This document shows positions 1-6,948 of a stretch of 64,000 nt of DNA, in pieces. Numbering within the stretch: the stretch's first letter is position 1; each line of letters starts with the position of its first letter. The DNA is from Ruminococcaceae bacterium UBA6416. GTDB taxonomy: Bacteria; Bacillota; Clostridia; Oscillospirales; Acutalibacteraceae. The translations under genes were made by a program, and so were the position numbers. The notes under the pieces are model-generated. The model was given only the letters and a program-made list of their open reading frames with translations, did not search any database and was not told where the DNA came from. The DNA lies in NCBI GenBank assembly GCA_002438505.1, contig DJPI01000018.1, positions 17,994-81,993 on the forward strand, given 5' to 3'.

Positions 1-1247
1 AAGCTGCTGTCATTGAAAAGGACAACATTTTCAAGCTGGGGACAGTTGACAAATGCGCCCTCATCAAAAGTCACGGACGGCGTTTTAACAATGACCGAAC
101 CGAGCTGCGGCATATCGGCAAAAAAGTCTGCTCCAACAGCGTTGATGTTGCCGTCAAGGATAACGGTGTTGATTTCCGCTTTTTCACCGGGGAAATAGTT
201 CCATCTGCTTTTTTCAAGCTTTGTGACTGCGCCGTTTCCGGTGATGATAAGGACATTATTCTGCAGGTCAAAGTCCAGTCCGTCGTTTGAATTGACCGTG
301 GTGTTGAAATTAACTGTCACAGTGTCAATGACAACCTTTCTTCCGTCGGCGTACTCGTTCATGTCGATATTGATTTTTTTCCAGTCCTCCTCACTTCCGG
401 CGTAGTTGATTTCGGTGAGAGAAGTACAGTTTCCGAAAGCGCCTGACTCTATTTTCTTAAGTGTGGACGGCAAGTAGACCGTATCGAGGGCTTTATCATC
501 TTCAAAAGCATAAAACATAATTTTGGTAACGCCTTCGGAAATAACAACTTTTTTAAGATTATTGCATTCCGTAAAGCTGCTGTTTCTTATTATTTTGACT
601 TTTGGTGGAATGATAACTTCTTTTAATCCGTTGCAACGTGCAAAAGCCATTTGCCCTATTTCTGTTATTGAATCCGGCAAATTAATTTTTTGAAGTCCCC
701 CTAAAAAAGAAAATGCCTGAGTATTTATAATTTCAACCGTATCCGGCAAAACAATCTCGCTTTTATTCGAGTTTGCCATGGCAAAAACTCCGATTTCCTT
801 AATACCGTAAGGAACAACCACTTTTCCGGAAACATAGCGCGGAACAAGGATGAATTTAGTTTTATCTTTACTTAAAACATAACCCTCTTCGGTACTTGAA
901 TAATATGGGTTTTCTTCATCAACAAATACTCTTTTTCCTCCGCTCCAAAATGATTCGTAGTTAAGATATCTTACGGTTTTTGGAACATAAACATCAATAG
1001 CTCTGTTTATAAATTTGTTTCCGAGGCTTTTAACCTCATATCCGCCGAGAGTTTCAGGAATGTCGAGCCGCGAAAGCCCGGTGCAGTCTGCCTTCGTTAT
1101 TGTTGCCGTTTTTGCTGTTTCGTCAACAGTATAGGTAAAAATTCCCTCTGTCAGCTCATCGGCGGCCGCGGCAGTGAAAAGCAGGCCAAAAGCAAAAAGC
1201 AAGCTTAAAACCAAAAATAAGCGCAGTATGTTTTTTGAAGTTTTCAT
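1..1247 (-). CDS. Secreted BspA-like leucine-rich repeat protein (3' end outside window)
   Basis: The frame is open from an ATG at 1247 to the window edge, giving 415 codons and no stop. The ATG has an AGGGGAATGG-type ribosome binding site. Residues 1 to about 29 form a signal peptide (MKTSKNILRL start, hydrophobic core, AAAADE cleavage region). The rest consists of BspA/TpLRR-type leucine-rich repeats, with recurring pieces such as IPETLGGYEVKSLG, LPDTVEIINTQAFSF, LPDSITEIGQMAFARC and LPSTLKKIESGAFGNC. Such proteins are cell-surface or secreted and often mediate adhesion or protein binding. The C-terminus, and so any anchor, is not visible. The gene is divergent from the peptide genes at 1477. 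Confidence 0.85.
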   Translation of the reverse strand, partial: MKTSKNILRLFLVLSLLFAFGLLFTAAAADELTEGIFTYTVDETAKTATITKADCTGLSRLDIPETLGGYEVKSLGNKFINRAIDVYVPKTVRYLNYESFWSGGKRVFVDEENPYYSSTEEGYVLSKDKTKFILVPRYVSGKVVVPYGIKEIGVFAMANSNKSEIVLPDTVEIINTQAFSFLGGLQKINLPDSITEIGQMAFARCNGLKEVIIPPKVKIIRNSSFTECNNLKKVVISEGVTKIMFYAFEDDKALDTVYLPSTLKKIESGAFGNCTSLTEINYAGSEEDWKKINIDMNEYADGRKVVIDTVTVNFNTTVNSNDGLDFDLQNNVLIITGNGAVTKLEKSRWNYFPGEKAEINTVILDGNINAVGADFFADMPQLGSVIVKTPSVTFDEGAFVNCPQLENVVLFNDSS

Positions 1248-1343
1248 TTTTTTCCATTCCCCTTTTAAAAACTGTTAATCTATATTTTAATATTATTTCC
1301 GGTAAAAATCAACAGTTTTTTATCTGCTTTTACAAAATCCGTT

Positions 1344-1373
1344 ACCGTTCGTTCCTTTTTCTTTGCCGTTTGT
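1344..1373 (+). promoter_or_regulatory. LytTR (AgrA-type) response-regulator binding site
   Basis: Two direct repeats, ACCGTTCGT (1344-1352) and GCCGTTTGT (1365-1373), are separated by exactly 12 bp. The LytTR family consensus is [TA][AC][CA]GTTN[AG][TG] in pairs 12-13 bp apart; the first copy matches fully and the second differs only at position 1. The pair lies 10 bp upstream of a possible -35 (TTGAAA, 1384-1389) with a weak -10 (TAAATT, 1407-1412). It is a plausible target of the LytTR regulator encoded at 1856. Confidence 0.6.
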
Positions 1374-1476
1374 TCCGTTATAGTTGAAAAATGACTTTCA
1401 AAGTGATAAATTATATATACAAAATATTGCGGCACCGAAAAGCTCTTGCCGCGCAGAAAAAATTGGAGGTAAACTT

Positions 1477-1635
1477 ATGAGCAAAGAAAAACTTGAAGAC
1501 ATCCGCAGTTCCGTCTATGGCGCAGTGTTCAGAATATTTGCCTTTCCCCTTGCTGCAACGCTGTTTGCTGATTTTTACATCATGTGCATCACAACAGTGC
1601 CGTTTTTTATGTTCCTTTACGGCGACGAAATATAA
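1477..1635 (+). CDS. Small hydrophobic peptide, possible signal-peptide precursor (52 aa)
   Basis: A 52-residue ORF with a strong ribosome binding site (TTGGAGGTAAACTT before ATG at 1477). A longer in-frame start at 1384 lacks such a site. The peptide has a charged, amphipathic N-terminus (MSKEKLEDIRSSVYGAVFRI), a hydrophobic middle and a short acidic tail ending GDEI, with one Cys at residue 37. The layout (amphipathic head, hydrophobic region, acidic tail) and the adjacent AgrA/AgrC-type genes recall AgrD-type precursors, but the canonical Cys-x4 ring motif and the Pro-containing tail are not recognisable and no agrB is nearby. Function is unassigned; a small membrane protein is the alternative. 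Confidence 0.6.
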   Translation: MSKEKLEDIRSSVYGAVFRIFAFPLAATLFADFYIMCITTVPFFMFLYGDEI

Positions 1636-1650
1636 TCGGAGGTATTGACA

Positions 1651-1770
1651 ATGGAAAAAATATCAAACTTCTTTTGGGAAACGCTCAGCAGCATTATAGT
1701 GGGTGCGGCGCTTGCTCCGCTGTTTAAGTTCCTGGGTGATATCGCTATTCTTTCAAAGATTATTTCTTAA
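1651..1770 (+). CDS. Small amphipathic peptide (39 aa)
   Basis: A 39-residue ORF starting 15 bp after the previous stop, with ribosome binding site TCGGAGGTATTGACA. It begins MEKISNFFWETLSSIIVGAA and ends with Lys-Ile-Ile-Ser; it has no Cys. The first part can form an amphipathic helix and the rest is strongly hydrophobic, like AgrD leader segments or phenol-soluble-modulin-like peptides. It is followed immediately by a Rho-independent terminator, so the two peptides form their own short transcript controlled from the LytTR site upstream. Function is inferred only from this layout. Confidence 0.6.
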   Translation: MEKISNFFWETLSSIIVGAALAPLFKFLGDIAILSKIIS

Positions 1771-1786
1771 AGTTAACTGCTTTTCA

Positions 1787-1829
1787 GGGGCGTTTTAAAG
1801 GCTTCTTTGGAACGCCCTTTTTTGATTTT
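1787..1829 (+). terminator. Rho-independent terminator after the peptide genes
   Basis: Stem GGGCGTT (1788-1794) pairs with AACGCCC (1811-1817) and is followed by a long T-rich tail. It separates the peptide transcript from the regulator gene at 1856, so read-through here would set regulator and kinase levels. Confidence 0.8.
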
Positions 1830-1855
1830 TTTTTGATAAAGGTGCAGAGAGATAT

Positions 1856-2563
1856 ATGAAAATTGCAATTTGCGAGGACGAAAAAAACATTGCGCAGAAG
1901 CTCCTTTCCTGCGTTGAAAGCTTCATGAAAACAACAAAAACGCTGTTTTCCGTTGACGTGTTTTTGTGCGGCCTTGACTTTCTTAACGCAGAAGGGGTCT
2001 ATGACCTTTTGCTTCTTGACTTCCAGCTTCCGGATATCGGCGGAATGGACATTGCAAAAAAGCTCAGAGAAGAGAAAAAGGAAACAACCATCATTTTTGT
2101 CACCGCCTATGCAGACTATGTTTATGAAAGCTTTGAGGTTGACGCCTTCCGATACATACTCAAGCCCGTTGAGGAGGAAAAAATTGAAAAAGCGCTTCAA
2201 AGCTTCCTCTCCTCCCATAGGAGCGAAAACCACCAGATCAATGTTCCAACGGCAAGAAAAAACAATATTGTAAATCTCAGCGAAATAGTGTATATTGAAG
2301 CTGACGGAAAATATTCCATAGTCAGAAGCATTAACAACAGCTTTTATAAATCCGTTAAGCCAATTTCATATTATCGTGAGCTTATCAGTGAGCTTTCGGA
2401 ATCTTTTTTTCAGACTCACCGCCGCTTCATTGTCAATATGAAATATATTTCAAAAGTCAACGAGAATGTGATTGTCTTTATCAACGGAGAAAACGCGGAA
2501 ATCAGCCGCAGAAATGTTTCAGACTTCAACAAAAAATACACCGAGTTCCTCCGGAACCTTTGA
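1856..2563 (+). CDS. LytTR-family response regulator (AgrA-like)
   Basis: A 235-residue regulator. Residues 1-120 form a receiver domain with the acidic pocket CEDE (6-9), phosphoacceptor Asp55 in LLLLDFQLPD, Thr83 and Lys103 (ILKP). Residues about 130-235 form a LytTR DNA-binding domain (NIVNLSEIVYIEADGKY, then THRRFIVNMKYI). LytTR proteins bind paired 9-bp direct repeats, and such a pair lies at 1344-1373 upstream of the two peptide genes. The kinase gene follows 44 bp downstream. The likely role is activation of the peptide promoter in response to an external signal. Confidence 0.9.
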   Translation: MKIAICEDEKNIAQKLLSCVESFMKTTKTLFSVDVFLCGLDFLNAEGVYDLLLLDFQLPDIGGMDIAKKLREEKKETTIIFVTAYADYVYESFEVDAFRYILKPVEEEKIEKALQSFLSSHRSENHQINVPTARKNNIVNLSEIVYIEADGKYSIVRSINNSFYKSVKPISYYRELISELSESFFQTHRRFIVNMKYISKVNENVIVFINGENAEISRRNVSDFNKKYTEFLRNL

Positions 2564-2607
2564 GCCGTTAAATTTTTCAAGCATCCGCTTAAAGTGAGGT
2601 CAGGCGC

Positions 2608-3879
2608 ATGATAAACACCGTTACGGCGCTTCTTTATGTTTTTAAGGACGCTGCAGCCGTTTCCGCACTGCTTTCAATAATGCACTGCTTTTTTCTCTGC
2701 GACATCAAAATCAAAAAAATTCCGGCTGTTCTTCTTGCCGGAGCAATAATTTTTAACTCGTTTTTCTCCGTATTCTTCCTTCAGGAACACATTGGGGAAT
2801 ACGGCCGCGCGGTGAGCGACCTTGTTTCAACCGTGCTTTATCTTGTTGTTCTGCGTGTTTTTGCCGGAAGCCGCGGCCTTTTGAAGAACATTATGACGGT
2901 CTTTTTCACCGCCTTTACCGTTGAAATGCTTTACTCGCTTGCAACGCCGTATATCGGAGACAAGCTTTACACCGAGTGCATTTTCAGCATTGTTCTTTTT
3001 GCTTTTATCACAATTTTAATCAACGCTGCGGTCAAAAGGCTGCAAATCAACTTCCTCCCCGGTGTTTTTGAGGAAATTCCGCGTTGGATATACTTTGTGA
3101 TAATGCTCTTTGACTTAACGTGCTATTACAAAGAATTCGGCCTTTCAGAGGGCTGGTACGGCGTTTTATACATTATTTCTTCTGTTGGCGTTGTGTTTTG
3201 CGCACTGTTCCTTGTTTTCAGAATTTTTCACATGGCACACAGGCAAAATGAAATTCTCAATCAGCTTGCCGTTCAAAAGGACTTTGGAGAAAAAACAATA
3301 CTTTCAGACGAAGAGCTGCGCCGCTTCCGTCATGATTACAAAAACCACATGATAGTTGTCAACGCATACCTTGAAAGCGGAAAGATTGACGAGGCGCGTG
3401 AATATCTCAACTCAATTTCAAGCGGCATCGGCGGTACCGTCAACAAAATCAAAACCGGAAACTTTGTTTCCGATGCCATTCTCAACAGCAAGGCCGTTTC
3501 CGCCGCCGGAAACGGAACAAAAATTTCCTTCTCCGGAATTATTCCTCAGAACGGGATTGAAAGCGAGGATCTTTGCACCGTTCTTGCAAACCTCATTGAC
3601 AACGCCGCCGAGGCTTGCGAAAAGCTGCCCGGAGAAAAAACGATTGACGTTGAGGCGAGGAAGGTTGCCGGTTACTTCATCTTGAACATTTCAAATCCGA
3701 CCTCCGGCGCAAAAAATCCAAAGCTCAAAACCACCAAAAACGACCGCCGCAATCACGGAATAGGCCTGAAAAATGTTGAGCTCGCACTGAAAAAATATAA
3801 CGGCGCCCTCAGCACCGAAAACGAAAACGGAGTTTTCACCGCCGGCGTTCGCTTTGAACTTCCGGCGCATGGGAAATAA
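2608..3879 (+). CDS. AgrC-like sensor histidine kinase (GHKL)
   Basis: A 423-residue protein. The first about 210 residues hold roughly six hydrophobic segments, as in the peptide-sensing AgrC/ComD/VirS kinases (HPK10). The cytoplasmic part contains the H-box FRHDYKNHM (His242), N-box NLIDNAAEAC (about 328) and G-box NHGIGLKNVE (about 382). It follows the LytTR regulator on the same strand and is its likely phosphodonor. The ligand is unknown; the two small upstream peptides are the obvious candidates. A strong bidirectional terminator follows at 3936. Confidence 0.9.
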   Translation: MINTVTALLYVFKDAAAVSALLSIMHCFFLCDIKIKKIPAVLLAGAIIFNSFFSVFFLQEHIGEYGRAVSDLVSTVLYLVVLRVFAGSRGLLKNIMTVFFTAFTVEMLYSLATPYIGDKLYTECIFSIVLFAFITILINAAVKRLQINFLPGVFEEIPRWIYFVIMLFDLTCYYKEFGLSEGWYGVLYIISSVGVVFCALFLVFRIFHMAHRQNEILNQLAVQKDFGEKTILSDEELRRFRHDYKNHMIVVNAYLESGKIDEAREYLNSISSGIGGTVNKIKTGNFVSDAILNSKAVSAAGNGTKISFSGIIPQNGIESEDLCTVLANLIDNAAEACEKLPGEKTIDVEARKVAGYFILNISNPTSGAKNPKLKTTKNDRRNHGIGLKNVELALKKYNGALSTENENGVFTAGVRFELPAHGK

Positions 3880-3935
3880 ATCAAGCGCACTGAAAAAACA
3901 TCACACCCCCCTTTTTTCAAAACCGCACAAAAAAA

Positions 3936-3970
3936 GGAGCTGCCCTGCTGCGGGCAGCTCCTTTTGTTAT
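3936..3970. terminator. Bidirectional terminator between convergent genes
   Basis: Perfect 10-bp stem GGAGCTGCCC (3936-3945) / GGGCAGCTCC (3952-3961), loop TGCTGC, with A-rich and T-rich flanks. It serves the kinase gene on the plus strand and the long minus-strand operon ending at 3967. Confidence 0.9.
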
Positions 3971-4983
3971 ACTCTTGCGACCATTTCGCCGTAAAGTTCT
4001 TTTTCTTCTTTGATGAATTTTTCAACCGCTTCAACCGTGGGCATAGCGGCCGAACAGCTATGGGCGGAAATGAGCATTGAAGCGGACGCCGTTCCAAACT
4101 CAAGCGCATCAATAACGTCCCAACCCTCAAGCAGGCAGCGGATGAACGCCGAGGCATATCCATCGCCGCCGCCGAAGCCCTTCATCGCCTTGACCGGGAA
4201 AGGCTTGATTGAATAGCTCTTTCCGTCATTTGTGTATGCGGTTGAGCCTTCCTTTCCGTGCTTGATGATGACAATTTTTGCGCCGTGGGAATGCCAGCGT
4301 TTTGCGCTCTCCTCGTCCGTTTTGCAAACACCCATAATGGCCTCGGTGAGGTCATATTCCTCGCGTGAGCCGAGAATGATGTCGCTGTTTTCGGCAACCA
4401 TTGAATAGTATACGGAAATTTCGTCCTTGCTTTTCCAGGTGTACGGGCGGTAGTCAATGTCAAAAATCACAACGGTTCCGTTCTTTTTTGCAAGCATCAT
4501 TGCTTTAAGAACCGCCTCCCTTGAGGGTGACTGAGAAAGCGCCGTTCCGGAAATGACAATCGCCTTTGCGCTTTTTATGTAATCCTCGCTGACCTCGCCC
4601 GGTTCAAGCATAAGGTCAGCAACGCCGTCACGATACATGAGAATGCTGCTTTCGGTCGGGCTTTTGATTTCGGTAAAGGTCAGGCCGATTTTTTCCCCGT
4701 TCTTTGCGCGGACAACATTTGAGGTGTCAATTCCATCCTTTTTGAAGTAGTCGATAACATAATCGCCGTGCTGATCATCAGAAACCTTTCCAATGAAGCC
4801 AACCTTTTTTCCGAGCCTTGCAAGACCAACGGCAATGTTCGCCGGTGAACCGCCGACATACTTATTGAAGTTGCAGCTTTCAGAAAGCGGACGGTTCATG
4901 TCTGTGGGATTGAAGTCAATCGCAATTCTTCCGATGGGGATAACGTCCAGAGGACGGCTTTGGTCAAATTCAACGTATTTCAT
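3967..4983 (-). CDS. iolC: 5-dehydro-2-deoxygluconokinase-like PfkB kinase
   Basis: 338 residues, close to the size of Bacillus IolC and similar along its length (N-terminal GRIAIDFN, KYVGGSPANIAVG, then ILMYRDGVADL, FDIDYRPYTW). IolC phosphorylates 5-dehydro-2-deoxy-D-gluconate in inositol breakdown. The usual PfkB GAGD anion-hole motif reads GGGD here, with the catalytic base kept as Asp274. It starts 13 bp after the aldolase stop, so substrate and product steps sit side by side. No other inositol genes (iolG, iolE, iolD) are in the window; the physiological substrate could be a related deoxy-keto sugar acid. Confidence 0.85.
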   Translation of the reverse strand: MKYVEFDQSRPLDVIPIGRIAIDFNPTDMNRPLSESCNFNKYVGGSPANIAVGLARLGKKVGFIGKVSDDQHGDYVIDYFKKDGIDTSNVVRAKNGEKIGLTFTEIKSPTESSILMYRDGVADLMLEPGEVSEDYIKSAKAIVISGTALSQSPSREAVLKAMMLAKKNGTVVIFDIDYRPYTWKSKDEISVYYSMVAENSDIILGSREEYDLTEAIMGVCKTDEESAKRWHSHGAKIVIIKHGKEGSTAYTNDGKSYSIKPFPVKAMKGFGGGDGYASAFIRCLLEGWDVIDALEFGTASASMLISAHSCSAAMPTVEAVEKFIKEEKELYGEMVARV

Positions 4984-4996
4984 TGTTCAGTCTCCT

Positions 4997-5857
4997 TTAA
5001 AATAAATTTATGTCGTCGGCCTTGTTGACCGAATAAAAAATTTCCATGTGCTTTTTTGCGTTGTTATAAGCGCCGTCAATCTCTGCCTGATGGAGGTCAT
5101 AATATCCGCTGATTTTTCCGCTTTCATAGCTTTCGCGGACTGTGCGCTCAACTGAGTCAAAGGTTGCGGTTGCAATGTTGATTTTTTTGATTCCGTTTTG
5201 GTGGCAGCGAATGAAGTCCTTTTCACTGATGCCTGTTCCGCCGTGAAGAACAAGCGGAATTGAAACCAGCTCATGAACCTTTTCAAGGATGTCAAAACGC
5301 AAGTGCGGCTCTTCCTTGTAATTTCCGTGGGCGTTGCCAATGGCGATTGCAAGCGCGTCAACATTTGTTTCCTCTGCAAAGCGCTTCGCCTGTTCGGGAG
5401 ACGTGCAGTTGATTGCAATGTCCTCGCTTCCGTCCTCGCTTCCGCCAACACAGCCGATTTCCGCCTCAACGGCCGCGCCGTATTCCTTTGCAATTTCAAC
5501 AATGCCCTTGGTGATTTCAATGTTCTCCTCAACCGGAAGGTGGGAGCCGTCAAACATGACTGACGTGAAGCCGATGTCAAGCGCCTGCTCAATGCAGCAA
5601 GGCGTTTTTCCGTGGTCAAGGTGAACGGCAACGGGAACGTCCGCCTCCTCAGCCGCCGCAACCATCAGCGGCCCGATGAGAGCCAGGGGCGAATGGTTGA
5701 GCCGAACCTCGGCAATCTGAAGAATAATCGGAGAGCGGGTCTCCTCGGCCGCCTTAATCACGCCAAGAACCATTTCCATGTTTGCAATGCTGAATGAGCC
5801 GACCGCATAGTTACGCTTCTGCGCGTCAAGAAGCAGGTCTTTCATATTAACAAGCAT
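4997..5857 (-). CDS. Class II aldolase, IolJ/FbaA type
   Basis: 286 residues of the class II (zinc) fructose-bisphosphate aldolase superfamily. Asp81-His82 in HLDHGK, His177 in GNAHG and His205 in LHGGTG are the expected catalytic and zinc-binding residues. Pairing with an IolC-type kinase suggests the IolJ reaction: cleavage of 6-phospho-5-dehydro-2-deoxygluconate into dihydroxyacetone phosphate and malonate semialdehyde. Fructose-1,6-bisphosphate or tagatose-1,6-bisphosphate remain possible substrates. It starts 1 bp after the kdgK-like stop, so the two are translationally coupled. Confidence 0.8.
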   Translation of the reverse strand: MLVNMKDLLLDAQKRNYAVGSFSIANMEMVLGVIKAAEETRSPIILQIAEVRLNHSPLALIGPLMVAAAEEADVPVAVHLDHGKTPCCIEQALDIGFTSVMFDGSHLPVEENIEITKGIVEIAKEYGAAVEAEIGCVGGSEDGSEDIAINCTSPEQAKRFAEETNVDALAIAIGNAHGNYKEEPHLRFDILEKVHELVSIPLVLHGGTGISEKDFIRCHQNGIKKINIATATFDSVERTVRESYESGKISGYYDLHQAEIDGAYNNAKKHMEIFYSVNKADDINLF

Positions 5858-5858
5858 T

Positions 5859-6938
5859 TTATCTCACAACCTTTGCAGATTTTTTGTTCACAATATTTTC
5901 AATGTCCTCTTCTGTTGCCATTGAAGTGTCGCCCGGAGTTGTCATTGCAAACGCCGCGTGGGCAAGAGCAAACTCAAGAGCATATTTGATATCCTTCTTT
6001 GAAAGGAGAGCAAACAGAAGTCCGGAGGCAAAGCTGTCTCCGCTTCCGATGCGGTCAAGAACGGAGAGATTTTCAAAAGTATCAGTCAGAACGAGCTTTT
6101 TATCCTTGACACAGACCGCACGCAAGCTGTTGCAGGACGCCGAGTGAACCGTTCTCACGGTTGAAGCAATGAGCTTTATGTTCGGATATTTTTCCGTAAC
6201 GCCGTTCATAAAACGCAGATAGCGCTCATCATCATGGACATCAAGGTCTGCTCCGCTTTCCGCCGCAAAGCCAAGAACATTCACAAAGTCAAACTCGTTG
6301 CCAAAAACGATATCGACATACTTTAAAATTTCTCCGATTGTTTTTTTGACTTCAGCCGGGTTTTCAAGGCAAGCCCACAGTGACGGGCGGTAATTGAAGT
6401 CAAAGGAGACAAGAGCTTTGTGTTCCTTAGCCTTTTTCACCGCTTCAAGCGCCGCCTTTGCCGTGCTTTGAGAAAGGGCGCAGAAAATTCCACCGGTATG
6501 AAAAACACGAACACCCTTTGAAAAAATTCCGTCCCAGTCAAAATCACCCTCTTTAATTTTTGAAACGGCGGTGTGTCCCCTGTCCGAGGTGCTTTTTGCG
6601 CCCCTGAGACCGAATCCGCGCTCAACAAAGTTCAGCCCGTTGCGGCAATCTTTGCCGATTTTGTCAAACGGCTCCCACCGAATCAGCGATGTGTCAACGC
6701 CGCCCTGCATGATGAGATCCTCAATGAGCAATCCGACATCGTTTTTGCAAAGTGCGGTTGCAACGGCGGTTTTCTTTTTGAAGCACTTTGAAAGCGCTCT
6801 TGCAACATTATACTCACCGCCGCCCTCCCAAACGGTGAAGGAACGGGCATTCTTGACCCGGCTCTCACCCGGGTCAAGGCGCAGCATAACCTCTCCGAGG
6901 GAAACAAGGTCATAGAGTGCATCTTTTTTGAAGTTCAT
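5859..6938 (-). CDS. kdgK: PfkB-family sugar kinase, 2-keto-3-deoxygluconate kinase-like
   Basis: The start at 6938 (MNFKKDALYD, ribosome binding site AAGGTGATTTGT) is preferred over an ORF extension that overlaps the permease gene. 359 residues. The N-terminus YDLVSLGEVMLRLDPGE and the GGGEYNVA motif fit 2-keto-3-deoxygluconate kinases; RIGSGDSFASG carries catalytic Asp301. With uxuA in the same operon it would phosphorylate KDG made from mannonate. The matching KDPG aldolase (eda) is not in the window. Ten bp separate it from the permease stop. Confidence 0.8.
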   Translation of the reverse strand: MNFKKDALYDLVSLGEVMLRLDPGESRVKNARSFTVWEGGGEYNVARALSKCFKKKTAVATALCKNDVGLLIEDLIMQGGVDTSLIRWEPFDKIGKDCRNGLNFVERGFGLRGAKSTSDRGHTAVSKIKEGDFDWDGIFSKGVRVFHTGGIFCALSQSTAKAALEAVKKAKEHKALVSFDFNYRPSLWACLENPAEVKKTIGEILKYVDIVFGNEFDFVNVLGFAAESGADLDVHDDERYLRFMNGVTEKYPNIKLIASTVRTVHSASCNSLRAVCVKDKKLVLTDTFENLSVLDRIGSGDSFASGLLFALLSKKDIKYALEFALAHAAFAMTTPGDTSMATEEDIENIVNKKSAKVVR

Positions 6939-6948
6939 ACAAATCACC

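Noticed and set aside
1477..1635. Calling the 52-aa peptide an AgrD autoinducer precursor
   Set aside because: It has a Cys and an acidic end, but no Cys-x4 ring followed by the usual acidic and Pro-containing tail, and no agrB is near. Kept as unassigned peptide.
1784..2233. 149-aa minus-strand ORF over the response regulator
   Set aside because: It is a shadow of the well-supported LytTR regulator gene and has no ribosome binding site.
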